Under the pieces are notes generated by a model that saw only the letters and a list, made by a program, of their open reading frames with translations, made no database searches and had not been told where the DNA came from. Below, in pieces: positions 50,167-59,117 of a stretch of 59,254 nt of DNA; position 1 is the first letter of the stretch; every line of letters starts with the position of its first letter. The DNA comes from an uncultured Neomegalonema sp. (lineage in GTDB: Bacteria > Pseudomonadota > Alphaproteobacteria > Rhodobacterales > Rhodobacteraceae), in contig CALKIZ010000068.1 in the NCBI GenBank assembly GCA_937995735.1, positions 1-59,254 of the forward strand. Direction: 5' to 3'. Position numbers and translations under genes: made by a program.

Positions 50167-52701
50167 TCATGCGTCAAGGCTGTCGGGTTTGGATTGACCA
50201 GAAGACGCGGCAGTCGCAGCGGTTTTAAAGGCTTCAACCAATGCTTCGGGGTTTCTAAAACTGACATCCGTTTGGCTGAATGGAATTTCAATACCTTCTT
50301 CGCGGAATCGCCGCTCGATCTCGAAGTTCAGGTCGCTATGCGTTGATAAGATCCAGTTCACATCGCGCAGAAATCCACGCGCTTCAAAATCCAGCGAGTC
50401 TGCGCCGAAGCCTTTGAAGACAACACTGGGCGGCGGCCTGCGTAAGACCATCGGGTGAGCGCGGAGGATTTCGAGCAGAATTTTCTCTACTTTCCGTGTG
50501 TCTGATCCGTAGGCCACACCCACAGGCGCAATCACGCGGCCCATCAAACCGTCATGGGTCATGTTCGTCACCGCACCCGAAATCAATTCGGAGTTCGGCA
50601 CGATATAACTCGCCTTATCAAAGGTCTTGATCACCGTTGAGCGCACATTGACTTTTTGCACGACACCATGCGTGCCAGCGACTTCGATCCAATCGCCCAC
50701 TTTAATGGGACGCTCGATCAAGAGGATAATGCCGGAGACAAAGTTATTGACGATGTTTTGCAGGCCGAAACCGATACCAACACCGAGCGCTGCGCCTAGA
50801 AACGCCAGATTGGTAAGGTCTAGTCCCCCCGCACTAATGGCGACAAGGACGGCAATAAAAAAACCAACATAGCCGAGGCCAGAGACGATGGAGGAGCGCG
50901 CGCCTTTATCAAGGCGAGTTCTCGGCATCACAGTGCGCCGCGTTACCGCCTGAACAATGCGCGTAATGAACAAGCCCGCGCCAAAGACCAACGCAGCGAT
51001 GAGAATATCGCCGGGGCGGAATGTGCTTTCCCCGATTGTGAATCCGTTGCTGATCCCGAAATAAACCTCGCCGAGATCATCGGTTGTCGCACCCCAAATT
51101 AAAGCGAGGATCGGCAGGGCGATGAGGATCAGGATAAATCCAAAGAACACCGGCAGTAAGCCGCCCTCTTCATCGGTATCCTCGATCTTCTCTACGCGGC
51201 GTTCGCCTGTCGCTTCTGATAGGGCAGAAGCCCCTTCTTTCGCGACAGAGAACAGCAGAACTCCCGCTGCGACGACAGCGCCGCTCAGCAAAGTATTATA
51301 AAAAACAAAGCGGGAGAGCGCGAAATACCCTGCGAGCGACAGCAAAGGCGCAATGATCGAAACCGCAAATGCAATGCGGCGCAGCGTATGCCCCGCACCG
51401 CGTGAAAGCCATTGCCCGGCCTCTTCTTGCGGTGCGTCTGCGTCGGTGTCTTCTGGCTCTCTTTCAACTGTAAAACGGGTCACTGAAGCAAGACGCCAAA
51501 GCGCGAGGCATCCGCCAATAATGATGGCCGCATTCAAAACGCTCAACGCGCCTAGTGGCCAGCCAAGTTGTTCACCAACATTGACCACGGCGATATTGAG
51601 CGCCATCGCAAGCGCAATCAGGACCGAATAGCGGGTGGCTGAGCGCGCAACCTCATTGTTCAAAAGCGACAGACGCAAGCGCGGCTCATAAGGAGCAAAA
51701 AACGCATAGACGATAGCAAAGACAGCGGCGAAAACCGCCACACCCCGAACCACGCCATCCAAAATGACTTCGCCGGTTGGACCGAACAATCCTAATTCGA
51801 TCAAAGCAAACCGTGTAGCGAACAACGCAACAAGCGGGGTTGCCAATCGGGTCAGCGTCACTCCAACACCAACAAGCAGACGGATGGTTCGAGAGCGCGC
51901 GGCTTGTCGATGCGAGGGAAGCTCGTTCGAAAGAGCTGTCCCCTGCCCCTCTTCTAAACTTGCCGAATGACGGGTTGGAAATAACGGCGACCAAGCCCCT
52001 AAAATGCGGTAGAGCCAGCGCAATGCTGCGCGCCGCAAGACCACCATAATGACAAGCGCAAACAAAAGTGCGCCCAACGCAAGAGGCACAGAATCCGTGG
52101 CTACTTCCGCACGTTTCTTCTGTTCTTTTTCATCGGTGACTTCGGCGAGAACCGTTCCGGCAGACGATAAGACGCTTTCCCCTGCCGCAAGCAAATTTCC
52201 GGGATCGAGAGGCGTTGGCCCGCGCGTAAGAAGCCTGTCCGTAAATTGCTGTCTGCGCGCGGCAGTCAGTCGTTGAAGCAGGCCGTCAGCGCGCGTAAAC
52301 GCAAGCTCAGCCTTGCTGCTGGTCGCTTTCAGATTTTCGAGCTGTTCATTAAGGTCGCGGCGCTCCGCAACAATTTCCTCGGCTTCAGTTTCACCTTCGG
52401 TGGGCGGTGGACCTAATGCCTCGAGCTGTTCCTGAATCGGAAGCATCGCTTCCTGCGCTCGATCAACGAGGGTGCGCGCATCTGTGCGCTCTTGGTCAAG
52501 TCTGGCGCGAATCTCAACATCCGCAATGCTTTTCGGCAAGCTGGCTTCTAAGGACTTATCAACTTTATCGGCATTCGCTGCCCACGTTTTTATAAGAGCG
52601 TCGGCTTCGGAAAGTTTGATGCCTTCATCCTGAGCCACCCCCGGAAGGATTCCCAAAATCAAAAAGATGAGTAGGGCCAGAGGGCGTATGATGGTCAGCA
52701 T
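50167..52701 (-). CDS. Large MscS-type mechanosensitive channel with DUF3772 domain
   Basis: An 844-residue protein from the ATG at 52701 (the longer frame overlaps ltaE). A signal-like N-terminus (MLTIIRPLALLIFLILGIL) precedes a periplasmic coiled/DUF3772-like region (about 30-200). About ten transmembrane helices follow, then the MscS pore and vestibule. The MscS core reads LGVGIGFGLQNIVNNFVSGIILL with the Gly/Ala-packed TM3 and VGDWIEVAGTHGVV. It should open under membrane tension during osmotic downshock. The gene lies just after ltaE on the same strand. Domain order matches large MscK-like channels of alphaproteobacteria. Confidence 0.88.
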   Translation of the reverse strand: MLTIIRPLALLIFLILGILPGVAQDEGIKLSEADALIKTWAANADKVDKSLEASLPKSIADVEIRARLDQERTDARTLVDRAQEAMLPIQEQLEALGPPPTEGETEAEEIVAERRDLNEQLENLKATSSKAELAFTRADGLLQRLTAARRQQFTDRLLTRGPTPLDPGNLLAAGESVLSSAGTVLAEVTDEKEQKKRAEVATDSVPLALGALLFALVIMVVLRRAALRWLYRILGAWSPLFPTRHSASLEEGQGTALSNELPSHRQAARSRTIRLLVGVGVTLTRLATPLVALFATRFALIELGLFGPTGEVILDGVVRGVAVFAAVFAIVYAFFAPYEPRLRLSLLNNEVARSATRYSVLIALAMALNIAVVNVGEQLGWPLGALSVLNAAIIIGGCLALWRLASVTRFTVEREPEDTDADAPQEEAGQWLSRGAGHTLRRIAFAVSIIAPLLSLAGYFALSRFVFYNTLLSGAVVAAGVLLFSVAKEGASALSEATGERRVEKIEDTDEEGGLLPVFFGFILILIALPILALIWGATTDDLGEVYFGISNGFTIGESTFRPGDILIAALVFGAGLFITRIVQAVTRRTVMPRTRLDKGARSSIVSGLGYVGFFIAVLVAISAGGLDLTNLAFLGAALGVGIGFGLQNIVNNFVSGIILLIERPIKVGDWIEVAGTHGVVQKVNVRSTVIKTFDKASYIVPNSELISGAVTNMTHDGLMGRVIAPVGVAYGSDTRKVEKILLEILRAHPMVLRRPPPSVVFKGFGADSLDFEARGFLRDVNWILSTHSDLNFEIERRFREEGIEIPFSQTDVSFRNPEALVEAFKTAATAASSGQSKPDSLDA

Positions 52702-52708
52702 CGGAACA

Positions 52709-53770
52709 TTAAGCCTTTGACGCAATTTCGAGGAACGAGTCTATCGCGTCATCTGTGGTTGAAAATGATGTCACAAAACGGACCCGAACCGTTTTTCCAT
52801 CCCCTTCACCGGTTTGGCTTGGCGGCTCCAGGTAATACCGCGCGCCCTCTTGCTGGAGCCTTCTGTGAATAGCTACAGGCAAGTGAACGAACAGCATATT
52901 CGCATCAACCGGGTTCTCAATCTCGACACCCTCAATTTTGCGTAGCCCATCGGCAAGCCGTGTTGCCGCAAGGTTGGAATGACGCGCGAGCGATAGCCAG
53001 AGATCATCTTCAAGATAGGCCGCCATCTGAGCGGATAACATACGCCCCTTCGAGATCAGATGGCCTCCACGCTTTCGGCGGTATTCGAATTCGGCAATAC
53101 GGTCTGCCTGACGTTCCGGGTCAAAAAAGATCACCGCTTCCGCCGCCAAAGCGCCATTCTTCGTTGCACCAAGGCATAAAACATCGACACCGGCACGCCA
53201 GCTCATATCTGCGGGTGATGCATTGCTCGACACCAATGCATTCGCAAATCGCGTCCCATCGAGATGGACAGCGCAGCCTGCATCATGTGCAAGCGCGGCC
53301 AAAGCCGAGACTTCCTCTGCCCGATAAAGTGCGCCAGCTTCTGTGACATTGGTTATGCTGAGGACCGCAGGCTGCACTTGATGGACGCCGCCAGCACCGG
53401 TTTCCTTCAACGCATGTTGCAAAGCATCGGGATGAATTTTTCCATCCTTACCATCGAGCAACACGAGTTTGAGGCCACCGCCAAAGAACTCGGGCGCACC
53501 ACATTCATCGACTTCGATATGCGCGTGGCGATGGCAGAAAACCGCGCCCCATGGCGGCGAAAGGCTCGCCAAGGATAGCGCATTCGCAGCCGTGCCGGTA
53601 CTGACAAGAAAAACGCGAACATCGGTTTCAAAGATCTGTGCAATCCGCTTCTCAACATCCTGCATCATCGGATCAGCGCCGTATGAAGGCAACGCATCAT
53701 CATTCGCAGCCAAGATTGCGTTGAGAATCTCCGGGGCAGCACCGACTGCGTTGTCGCTGGTGAAATACAT
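52709..53770 (-). CDS. ltaE: Low-specificity L-threonine aldolase
   Basis: A 353-residue PLP enzyme of the beta-eliminating lyase/threonine-aldolase family. It cleaves L-threonine or L-allo-threonine to glycine and acetaldehyde. The PLP Lys is K204 in LGATKNGALAAE, and VHLDGTRFANAL supplies the Asp that contacts the pyridine nitrogen. The N-terminus MYFTSDNAVGAAPEIL is typical of the alphaproteobacterial branch. It ends eight bases before the mechanosensitive-channel start at 52701 and is divergent from another MscS-type gene 160 bases away. Reaction inferred from family. Confidence 0.92.
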   Translation of the reverse strand: MYFTSDNAVGAAPEILNAILAANDDALPSYGADPMMQDVEKRIAQIFETDVRVFLVSTGTAANALSLASLSPPWGAVFCHRHAHIEVDECGAPEFFGGGLKLVLLDGKDGKIHPDALQHALKETGAGGVHQVQPAVLSITNVTEAGALYRAEEVSALAALAHDAGCAVHLDGTRFANALVSSNASPADMSWRAGVDVLCLGATKNGALAAEAVIFFDPERQADRIAEFEYRRKRGGHLISKGRMLSAQMAAYLEDDLWLSLARHSNLAATRLADGLRKIEGVEIENPVDANMLFVHLPVAIHRRLQQEGARYYLEPPSQTGEGDGKTVRVRFVTSFSTTDDAIDSFLEIASKA

Positions 53771-53930
53771 AGTTGTCTGCTCAAAAAAGGAATATCAGAA
53801 GTCAGTATCGCGCTCATACCTCAACGTGCAAGCATTGCTGAAGCCCCAATCTCATCATAGCCCATTTTTACCGTGACCCAACACGATACAGAGACTACGT
53901 TTTTCGCACTTTGAGAGAGGCTGTGAAATT

Positions 53931-56222
53931 ATGATACGCGCGTTTCATCCACTTATGGTCAGACTGCTCGCTTTTGTCGTGGCCGTTTTTTTGGTGTTTC
54001 CAACGGCACTGAACGCGCAGAGCTTGTCCGATCTGACAAATAGCAAAGCATCCGTCACCGATTTGCCCGACCCACTGACCCCGGAAGCGGTGCGCGAGAT
54101 GGTTTCGCGTCTGTCGGATCAGGATGTCCGGCTTCTTCTCCTCGACCGCCTCGATGCTGTGGCCAAGGAAACGGTGGCGGCAAAGAAGGGTCCATCATTT
54201 ATCGCCTCGATCAGTACGACATTGACAGAGATTATAGACAGCGTTGGACTTGCGCTTTCACAAGGCAGCGCTGTCTTATCAGGAGTAAAACGTGGATTTC
54301 TGAGATTCCTTGAGCCGCGCGGATGGAGCGGGTTTTGGACACTGGCAATGATTACGGCGTTTGCCGTCGCCTTGGGATTTTTGGCAGAATTTCTCGTCGA
54401 TCGTCTGCTCCGGACGTGGCGTCGACAGATTGTGGATCAACAGGCAGATACCCTCGGCCAGACCTTCAGGCTTTTGATTAAGCGTGGTTTTCTTGACACC
54501 ATAGGGCTCATCGTCTTTTTCTATGTCAGCCGTTATGTTCTGCAAAATCTCCTGTCCAATGAACCCCCTGAAAGTACCGGAAGGAGACGGCATTTCCCCG
54601 ATGCTCTTATTGCAGGCACGTTTGTCACAGCAGTCATCGTCAACCCGCGCATCTATTTGGCGATTAGCCGCTTCGTAAGCGCGCCTTTCCAGCCCAAGTT
54701 ACGGCTCATTCACACGGACGACTGGACCGCGCGGTATTTTTACCGGCAACAAATTATCGTCTTCACCATATGGGGATTGATGAGCTTTTTGATTCCCTTC
54801 CTCGCCAGTCACGGCGTATCAATGGGTAAGTTCCGGCTAGGATTTTGGTTCAACACAACCGCTTATCTGATCTTGCTGTACACAGTGTGGCGCGCCCGTC
54901 CCGGATTGACCAAGATCCTCATGGGCAAAGACCGAGATGTGACGCTATTAGAGGCAAAGGTTGCCAAGGCGTACCCTTACCTCTGCATGGCCGTACTCGT
55001 TATAAGCTGGTTATTGGTCGAGTTAATCGTAGCAAGGAAACAATTTCACCTGCTGGACGGCAGGCAAATTTCATCGTTGCTGTTGTTGTTGGTCGCCCCA
55101 ACTTTCGATGCCGGTATCAGGGGTTTGGTTAAGCATCTTGTCAAACCGATGACCGGCGAAGGCCAATTGGCGGAAGATGCTTATCGGCGCACCAAGCGCA
55201 GCTATATCCGTATCGGACGGGTTATCGCGGGCGTCGGTGTTATTTTAACCCTCGCACGAATTTGGGGAATTGACCTTGGAAACTTAGCGGCATCAAGTGT
55301 TGGCGCCCGAGCTGCCGGAACAATGATCGAGGGTATCATTATTGTACTGAGCGGTTATCTATTCTGGGAATTAATTTCACTCTGGATCAATCGCAAACTC
55401 GCAACAGAACAAACGGCGATGGGGGGAGAGGCGGAAATAGGAGACGAGGGCGGAACAGGTGTTTCGCGTCTCGCGACTGTCCTCCCCTTGCTGTTAGGCG
55501 CATTAAAGATAGCGATTTCTATTATTGTATCTCTGCTGGTGATCGGAAACTTCGGGATCGACATTACACCGTTACTGGCTGGTGCAGGGATCGTCGGTCT
55601 GGCAATCGGTTTTGGTGCTCAAAAACTTGTGGCTGATGTCGTTTCGGGAATTTTCTTCCTGATTGATGATGCTTTTCGCGCCGGTGAATACCTCAATGTC
55701 GAGGGAACCCTCGGGACCGTTGAAAAAATCTCAATCCGCTCGATGCGACTGCGCCACCACAAAGGAGCCGTGCATACAATTCCATATGGTGAAGTCCCCA
55801 AAGTGACCAACTACTCGCGGGATTGGGTCATCATGAAATTAAAATTTACGGTTCCGTTCGAAACTGACCCACAAAAAGTGAAAAAGCTGTTCAAGAAAAT
55901 CGGCGCGGAAATGATGGCCGTACCGGAATTCGCCGAAGACTTCCTACAACCTTTTAAATCTCAGGGTGTGTTCGACTTCGATGATGTGGGTATGATCGTG
56001 CGCGGGAAATTCATGGCCAAGCCCGGCAGACAATTTACCCTGCGCAAAGAAATATATAACCGTGTAAAAGCCGCTTTTGAGGAAAACGATATTTCCTTCG
56101 CCCGTCGTGAAGTGCGCGTCGCAATCCCTGAACTTGAAGATCGGGCTGACCTGACAGACGAACAAATAAAGGCAGCAACGGCTGCAGCTGCAGAAGCCGT
56201 CGAATCGCAAACCCAAAAATAA
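53931..56222 (+). CDS. Second MscS-type mechanosensitive channel, 763 aa
   Basis: A 763-residue MscS-family protein. The signal-like N-terminus (MIRAFHPLMVRLLAFVVAVF) is followed by a helical region, several transmembrane helices, and the pore segment GAGIVGLAIGFGAQKLVADVV. The vestibule includes FLIDDAFRAGEYLNVEGTLGTV and TIPYGEVPKVTNYSRDWV. The C-terminus ends in an acidic-Ala tail (ATAAAAEAVESQTQK). It is divergent from ltaE and distinct in sequence from the DUF3772 channel, so the region holds two paralogous channels. GAGAGAGG precedes the ATG. Family firm. Confidence 0.92.
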   Translation: MIRAFHPLMVRLLAFVVAVFLVFPTALNAQSLSDLTNSKASVTDLPDPLTPEAVREMVSRLSDQDVRLLLLDRLDAVAKETVAAKKGPSFIASISTTLTEIIDSVGLALSQGSAVLSGVKRGFLRFLEPRGWSGFWTLAMITAFAVALGFLAEFLVDRLLRTWRRQIVDQQADTLGQTFRLLIKRGFLDTIGLIVFFYVSRYVLQNLLSNEPPESTGRRRHFPDALIAGTFVTAVIVNPRIYLAISRFVSAPFQPKLRLIHTDDWTARYFYRQQIIVFTIWGLMSFLIPFLASHGVSMGKFRLGFWFNTTAYLILLYTVWRARPGLTKILMGKDRDVTLLEAKVAKAYPYLCMAVLVISWLLVELIVARKQFHLLDGRQISSLLLLLVAPTFDAGIRGLVKHLVKPMTGEGQLAEDAYRRTKRSYIRIGRVIAGVGVILTLARIWGIDLGNLAASSVGARAAGTMIEGIIIVLSGYLFWELISLWINRKLATEQTAMGGEAEIGDEGGTGVSRLATVLPLLLGALKIAISIIVSLLVIGNFGIDITPLLAGAGIVGLAIGFGAQKLVADVVSGIFFLIDDAFRAGEYLNVEGTLGTVEKISIRSMRLRHHKGAVHTIPYGEVPKVTNYSRDWVIMKLKFTVPFETDPQKVKKLFKKIGAEMMAVPEFAEDFLQPFKSQGVFDFDDVGMIVRGKFMAKPGRQFTLRKEIYNRVKAAFEENDISFARREVRVAIPELEDRADLTDEQIKAATAAAAEAVESQTQK

Positions 56223-56283
56223 GTTAACGTAAAGTAAATAAACGTTGACAAACAGTTGATACAACGTACGCTGATTATCGCTG

Positions 56284-56331
56284 CCTGATGAGGGATTGAA
56301 GGTATTTCGGCATTATCAATCTCGCATCAGG
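56284..56331. terminator. Large nested hairpin between convergent genes
   Basis: CCTGATG (56284-56290) pairs with CATCAGG (56325-56331), and GATTGA (56294-56299) with TCAATC (56316-56321); two of the three intervening positions also pair. It occupies the gap between the second channel and the CelD/FemAB-like gene and probably ends both transcripts. No clean U-run. Confidence 0.45.
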
Positions 56332-56342
56332 TAAGCCCCAAT

Positions 56343-57584
56343 CTATGACACCTGCCTGCCTGAAACAGTCTTCAAAATCTTTAATTTGAGTTTTTCCAGT
56401 CTCGCCGAAATGCCCAAAAGAATTTTGTCTGAGGCGCGTTTGGTGGGGATATTAACTTGCACAATCGGTAAGCGCTCCACCCAGTAATCACCGACGACAG
56501 AACCGCCCTCTTCTGCGCAGGAATCAAACATGGTCGCATTAGTTTGAGGCATATGCTCAACGGCGGTATCGACAAGCGGCCTATGCAGGTTTGGCCTGCC
56601 GAGCGTCTTGTCATAGGCTATTTTAAACGCCGAAAGGCATGATCCGAGCTGCATCGTAAACAGCGTCGCTTTCAACTCACCCTCTCGCGTGCCCGCGAAA
56701 CAGCGAACCGCACCTTCTTTTTCTCCGGCTTCCATAACCTCCCGGAAAAAGCGGGAATCCGCTTCCGATTGTTTTAGCGGAAAATCATCCGGATCGCCCG
56801 CCTTCCAGTTCGCACTTTCCAGCTCAATGAAGTCGGCAATTGTGCTGTGACCTCCGAGTTCCGGTGTCGTTATCTCAAGATCAGCCTGTTGATTACAAAC
56901 ATACTCTTGCGTTTGTTGATCTTTAATCGTCAGAACGGCACGCTCATAATAATCTTGTATCCGAAAACTTCGGTCTCTAAACGCGCAGGCTTCGTCAAAT
57001 GTCTGACGGCTTTGACCATCAAACGGAAGCATTGCAAAACGGATAAATACAGAGCCTTCCGGCCGTGTATCCGCCCAATCAAAAAAAGCGGAATAAGCCG
57101 CCACGGAAAAACCCTCCCGGATCAGCGGCGCGCCATTAAAACAATGTTTGTGAGTCCAAACACAGACATGCTTCAGGGGCAGTTTTGCGTACCCCTTTTG
57201 GAAAACAAAGGGGGCCAACGCAACTAACAAACTATTTTCGGCCCGACGCAAAAGTACTAACTTTACCTCTTCCGAGGTATCCAAGTGACGCATCGCCGGT
57301 TCCAAAAACCAGGGTGCGAAATAAGGGTTAGGATTAACCGTTGTGTCAGCCAGCTCACGCCATTCAGCGCGCAATGAATCATCGATCTCGGACAAGCCTA
57401 TTAAGCTGACCGTGAAATCAATCGGTGTTGCCGCGCTCTCGCTTTGAGCGTTAACAATAGAACCGATCGCGGCACGATCTACCGGGTCATCGACTGTTGC
57501 GCGATTGACATGCATTGCGCTGGTAGCCTCTTGCGTTAATCCTTTAGTAAGAAATGCAAAACAACTGCCAAAAAAGTGATTCAT
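56343..57584 (-). CDS. CelD/FemAB-like GNAT protein, degenerate centre
   Basis: A 413-residue protein of the CelD/BioF2-like acetyltransferase group. Recognisable parts are EWRELADTTVNPNPYFAPWFLEPA (the FemAB-style acceptor region) and, near the C-terminus, FIELESANWKAGDPD with TLFTMQLGSCLSAFKIAYDK, matching GNAT motifs A/B. The usual basic helix with Lys/Arg-rich LRRxxRRL between the halves is absent; the equivalent stretch (about 215-245) reads TIKDQQTQEYVCNQQADLEI. Such proteins join acyl or aminoacyl groups to polysaccharide, cell wall or lipid. The start could be ATG at 57584 or M24 (57515). Function uncertain, possibly altered. Confidence 0.7.
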   Translation of the reverse strand: MNHFFGSCFAFLTKGLTQEATSAMHVNRATVDDPVDRAAIGSIVNAQSESAATPIDFTVSLIGLSEIDDSLRAEWRELADTTVNPNPYFAPWFLEPAMRHLDTSEEVKLVLLRRAENSLLVALAPFVFQKGYAKLPLKHVCVWTHKHCFNGAPLIREGFSVAAYSAFFDWADTRPEGSVFIRFAMLPFDGQSRQTFDEACAFRDRSFRIQDYYERAVLTIKDQQTQEYVCNQQADLEITTPELGGHSTIADFIELESANWKAGDPDDFPLKQSEADSRFFREVMEAGEKEGAVRCFAGTREGELKATLFTMQLGSCLSAFKIAYDKTLGRPNLHRPLVDTAVEHMPQTNATMFDSCAEEGGSVVGDYWVERLPIVQVNIPTKRASDKILLGISARLEKLKLKILKTVSGRQVS

Positions 57585-57715
57585 TTGTTCGTCCTGGTAT
57601 TAACCAAAACACACAGTTTGCCGCTCAATCCTAACAAACAATGATGTTTCGCTTGCCCTCGGGCGATTTGCGCGGTGTGATGCCCTAAAATATTTGACGT
57701 CGAGGGAGAGACTGT

Positions 57716-59053
57716 ATGTCGAAGAGAGTCGCAATCATCGGTGCCGGGCCGTCCGGTTTGGCACAACTCCGTGCTTTTCAAGCAGCCAAATCAAAGGGTG
57801 AGGATATCCCCGAGGTGGTCTGCTACGAAAAACAAGACGATTGGGGCGGTCTGTGGAAATACACGTGGCGCACGGGTCTTGATGAACATGGCGAGGCCGT
57901 GCATGGCTCGATGTATCGCTACCTTTGGTCGAATGGCCCGAAAGAAGGTTTGGAATTCGCTGATTATACGTTCGAAGAGCATTTTGGTCGCCCTATCGCG
58001 TCTTACCCTCCCCGCGCGGTTCTGTTTGATTACATCGAAGGACGGGTCAAGAAAGCGGGCATCCGTGAATGGATCAAATTCAACCACGCGGTTCGCCGGG
58101 TTGAAAAAACGGCGGGCGGAAAATTTCGGGTTATCGCCAATGATGCCGTGAATGATCACGAAACTGATGAAGAGTTCGATCATGTGATTGTCGCATCGGG
58201 TCACTTCTCAACACCGAACGTGCCGCATTATCCCGGCTTTGAAACTTTCGCCGGACGCATCATGCACGCGCATGATTTCCGCGATGCGCTGGAGATGAAA
58301 GACAAAGACGTTCTGATCCTCGGCACGTCGTATTCTGCCGAAGATATTGGCTCGCAATGTTGGAAGTATGGCGCAAAGTCGATCACTGTCGCGCACCGCA
58401 CTGCACCGATGGGATATGACTGGCCTGAAAACTGGCAGGAAGTGCCTGCACTGGTGAAGGTCGAAGGTAAGACCGCGCACTTTAAAGACGGCACAAGCAA
58501 AGACGTTGACGCGATTTTGCTTTGCACCGGATATAAGCACCACTTCCCGTTCATGGCCGATGCCTTACGCCTGCGCACCGCGAACCGTCTTGCCTCCGCC
58601 GACCTCTATAAAGGCGTGGCTTATGTGAACGACCCCGATCTCTTTTATCTTGGGATGCAGGATCAGTGGTACACGTTCAATATGTTCGACGCCCAAGCAT
58701 GGTGGGTGCGTGATGCGATCATGGGCAAACTGTCCATCCCTGATGAGGCCGCAATGCGCGCCGATGTTGCGGATCGTGAAGCGCGCGAAGATGCCCTGGA
58801 AGATGACTATGCCTGCATTGATTATCAGGGCGCGTATACCAAAGAGCTGATGGACGAAACGGATTATCCCGGCTTTGATGTCGAAACGGCGAACCAGCAG
58901 TTCTATGCGTGGAAGAAGCACAAGAAAAAAGGCATCATGGAATTCCGCAATCACGGCTATGTCTCGCCGCTGACCGGAACCCAAGCCCCCGCGCACCACA
59001 CGCCGTGGAAAGACGCAATGGACGACTCCCTTGAGAGTTATTTGAAGACCTGA
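57716..59053 (+). CDS. tmm: Trimethylamine monooxygenase (flavin-containing monooxygenase)
   Basis: A 445-residue FMO matching marine Tmm proteins throughout. FAD motif GAGPSG is at 9-14, the FMO fingerprint [11 protein letters not shown] at 178-188, the NADPH site [10 protein letters not shown] at 203-212 (Y206 matches the tyrosine implicated in Tmm catalysis), and [12 protein letters not shown] is near the C-terminus. Tmm oxidises trimethylamine to trimethylamine N-oxide with NADPH and O2 and lets marine bacteria use it as nitrogen, carbon or energy source. GAGGGAGAG precedes the ATG. No TMAO demethylase gene (tdm) is in the window. Assignment strong by overall similarity of motifs. Confidence 0.92.
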   Translation: MSKRVAIIGAGPSGLAQLRAFQAAKSKGEDIPEVVCYEKQDDWGGLWKYTWRTGLDEHGEAVHGSMYRYLWSNGPKEGLEFADYTFEEHFGRPIASYPPRAVLFDYIEGRVKKAGIREWIKFNHAVRRVEKTAGGKFRVIANDAVNDHETDEEFDHVIVASGHFSTPNVPHYPGFETFAGRIMHAHDFRDALEMKDKDVLILGTSYSAEDIGSQCWKYGAKSITVAHRTAPMGYDWPENWQEVPALVKVEGKTAHFKDGTSKDVDAILLCTGYKHHFPFMADALRLRTANRLASADLYKGVAYVNDPDLFYLGMQDQWYTFNMFDAQAWWVRDAIMGKLSIPDEAAMRADVADREAREDALEDDYACIDYQGAYTKELMDETDYPGFDVETANQQFYAWKKHKKKGIMEFRNHGYVSPLTGTQAPAHHTPWKDAMDDSLESYLKT

Positions 59054-59069
59054 AAGCGGTAAGCGCGTT

Positions 59070-59102
59070 TTCCCCGTCATTGCAAAAGGCGGTGATGGGG
59101 AA
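59070..59102 (+). terminator. Hairpin after tmm
   Basis: TTCCCCGTCA (59070-59079) pairs with TGATGGGGAA (59093-59102), ten positions with one G-U wobble, around a 13-base loop, starting 17 bases past the tmm stop. No strong U-tract, but position and stability suit a terminator. Confidence 0.5.
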
Positions 59103-59117
59103 GTGTTAAACACCACA

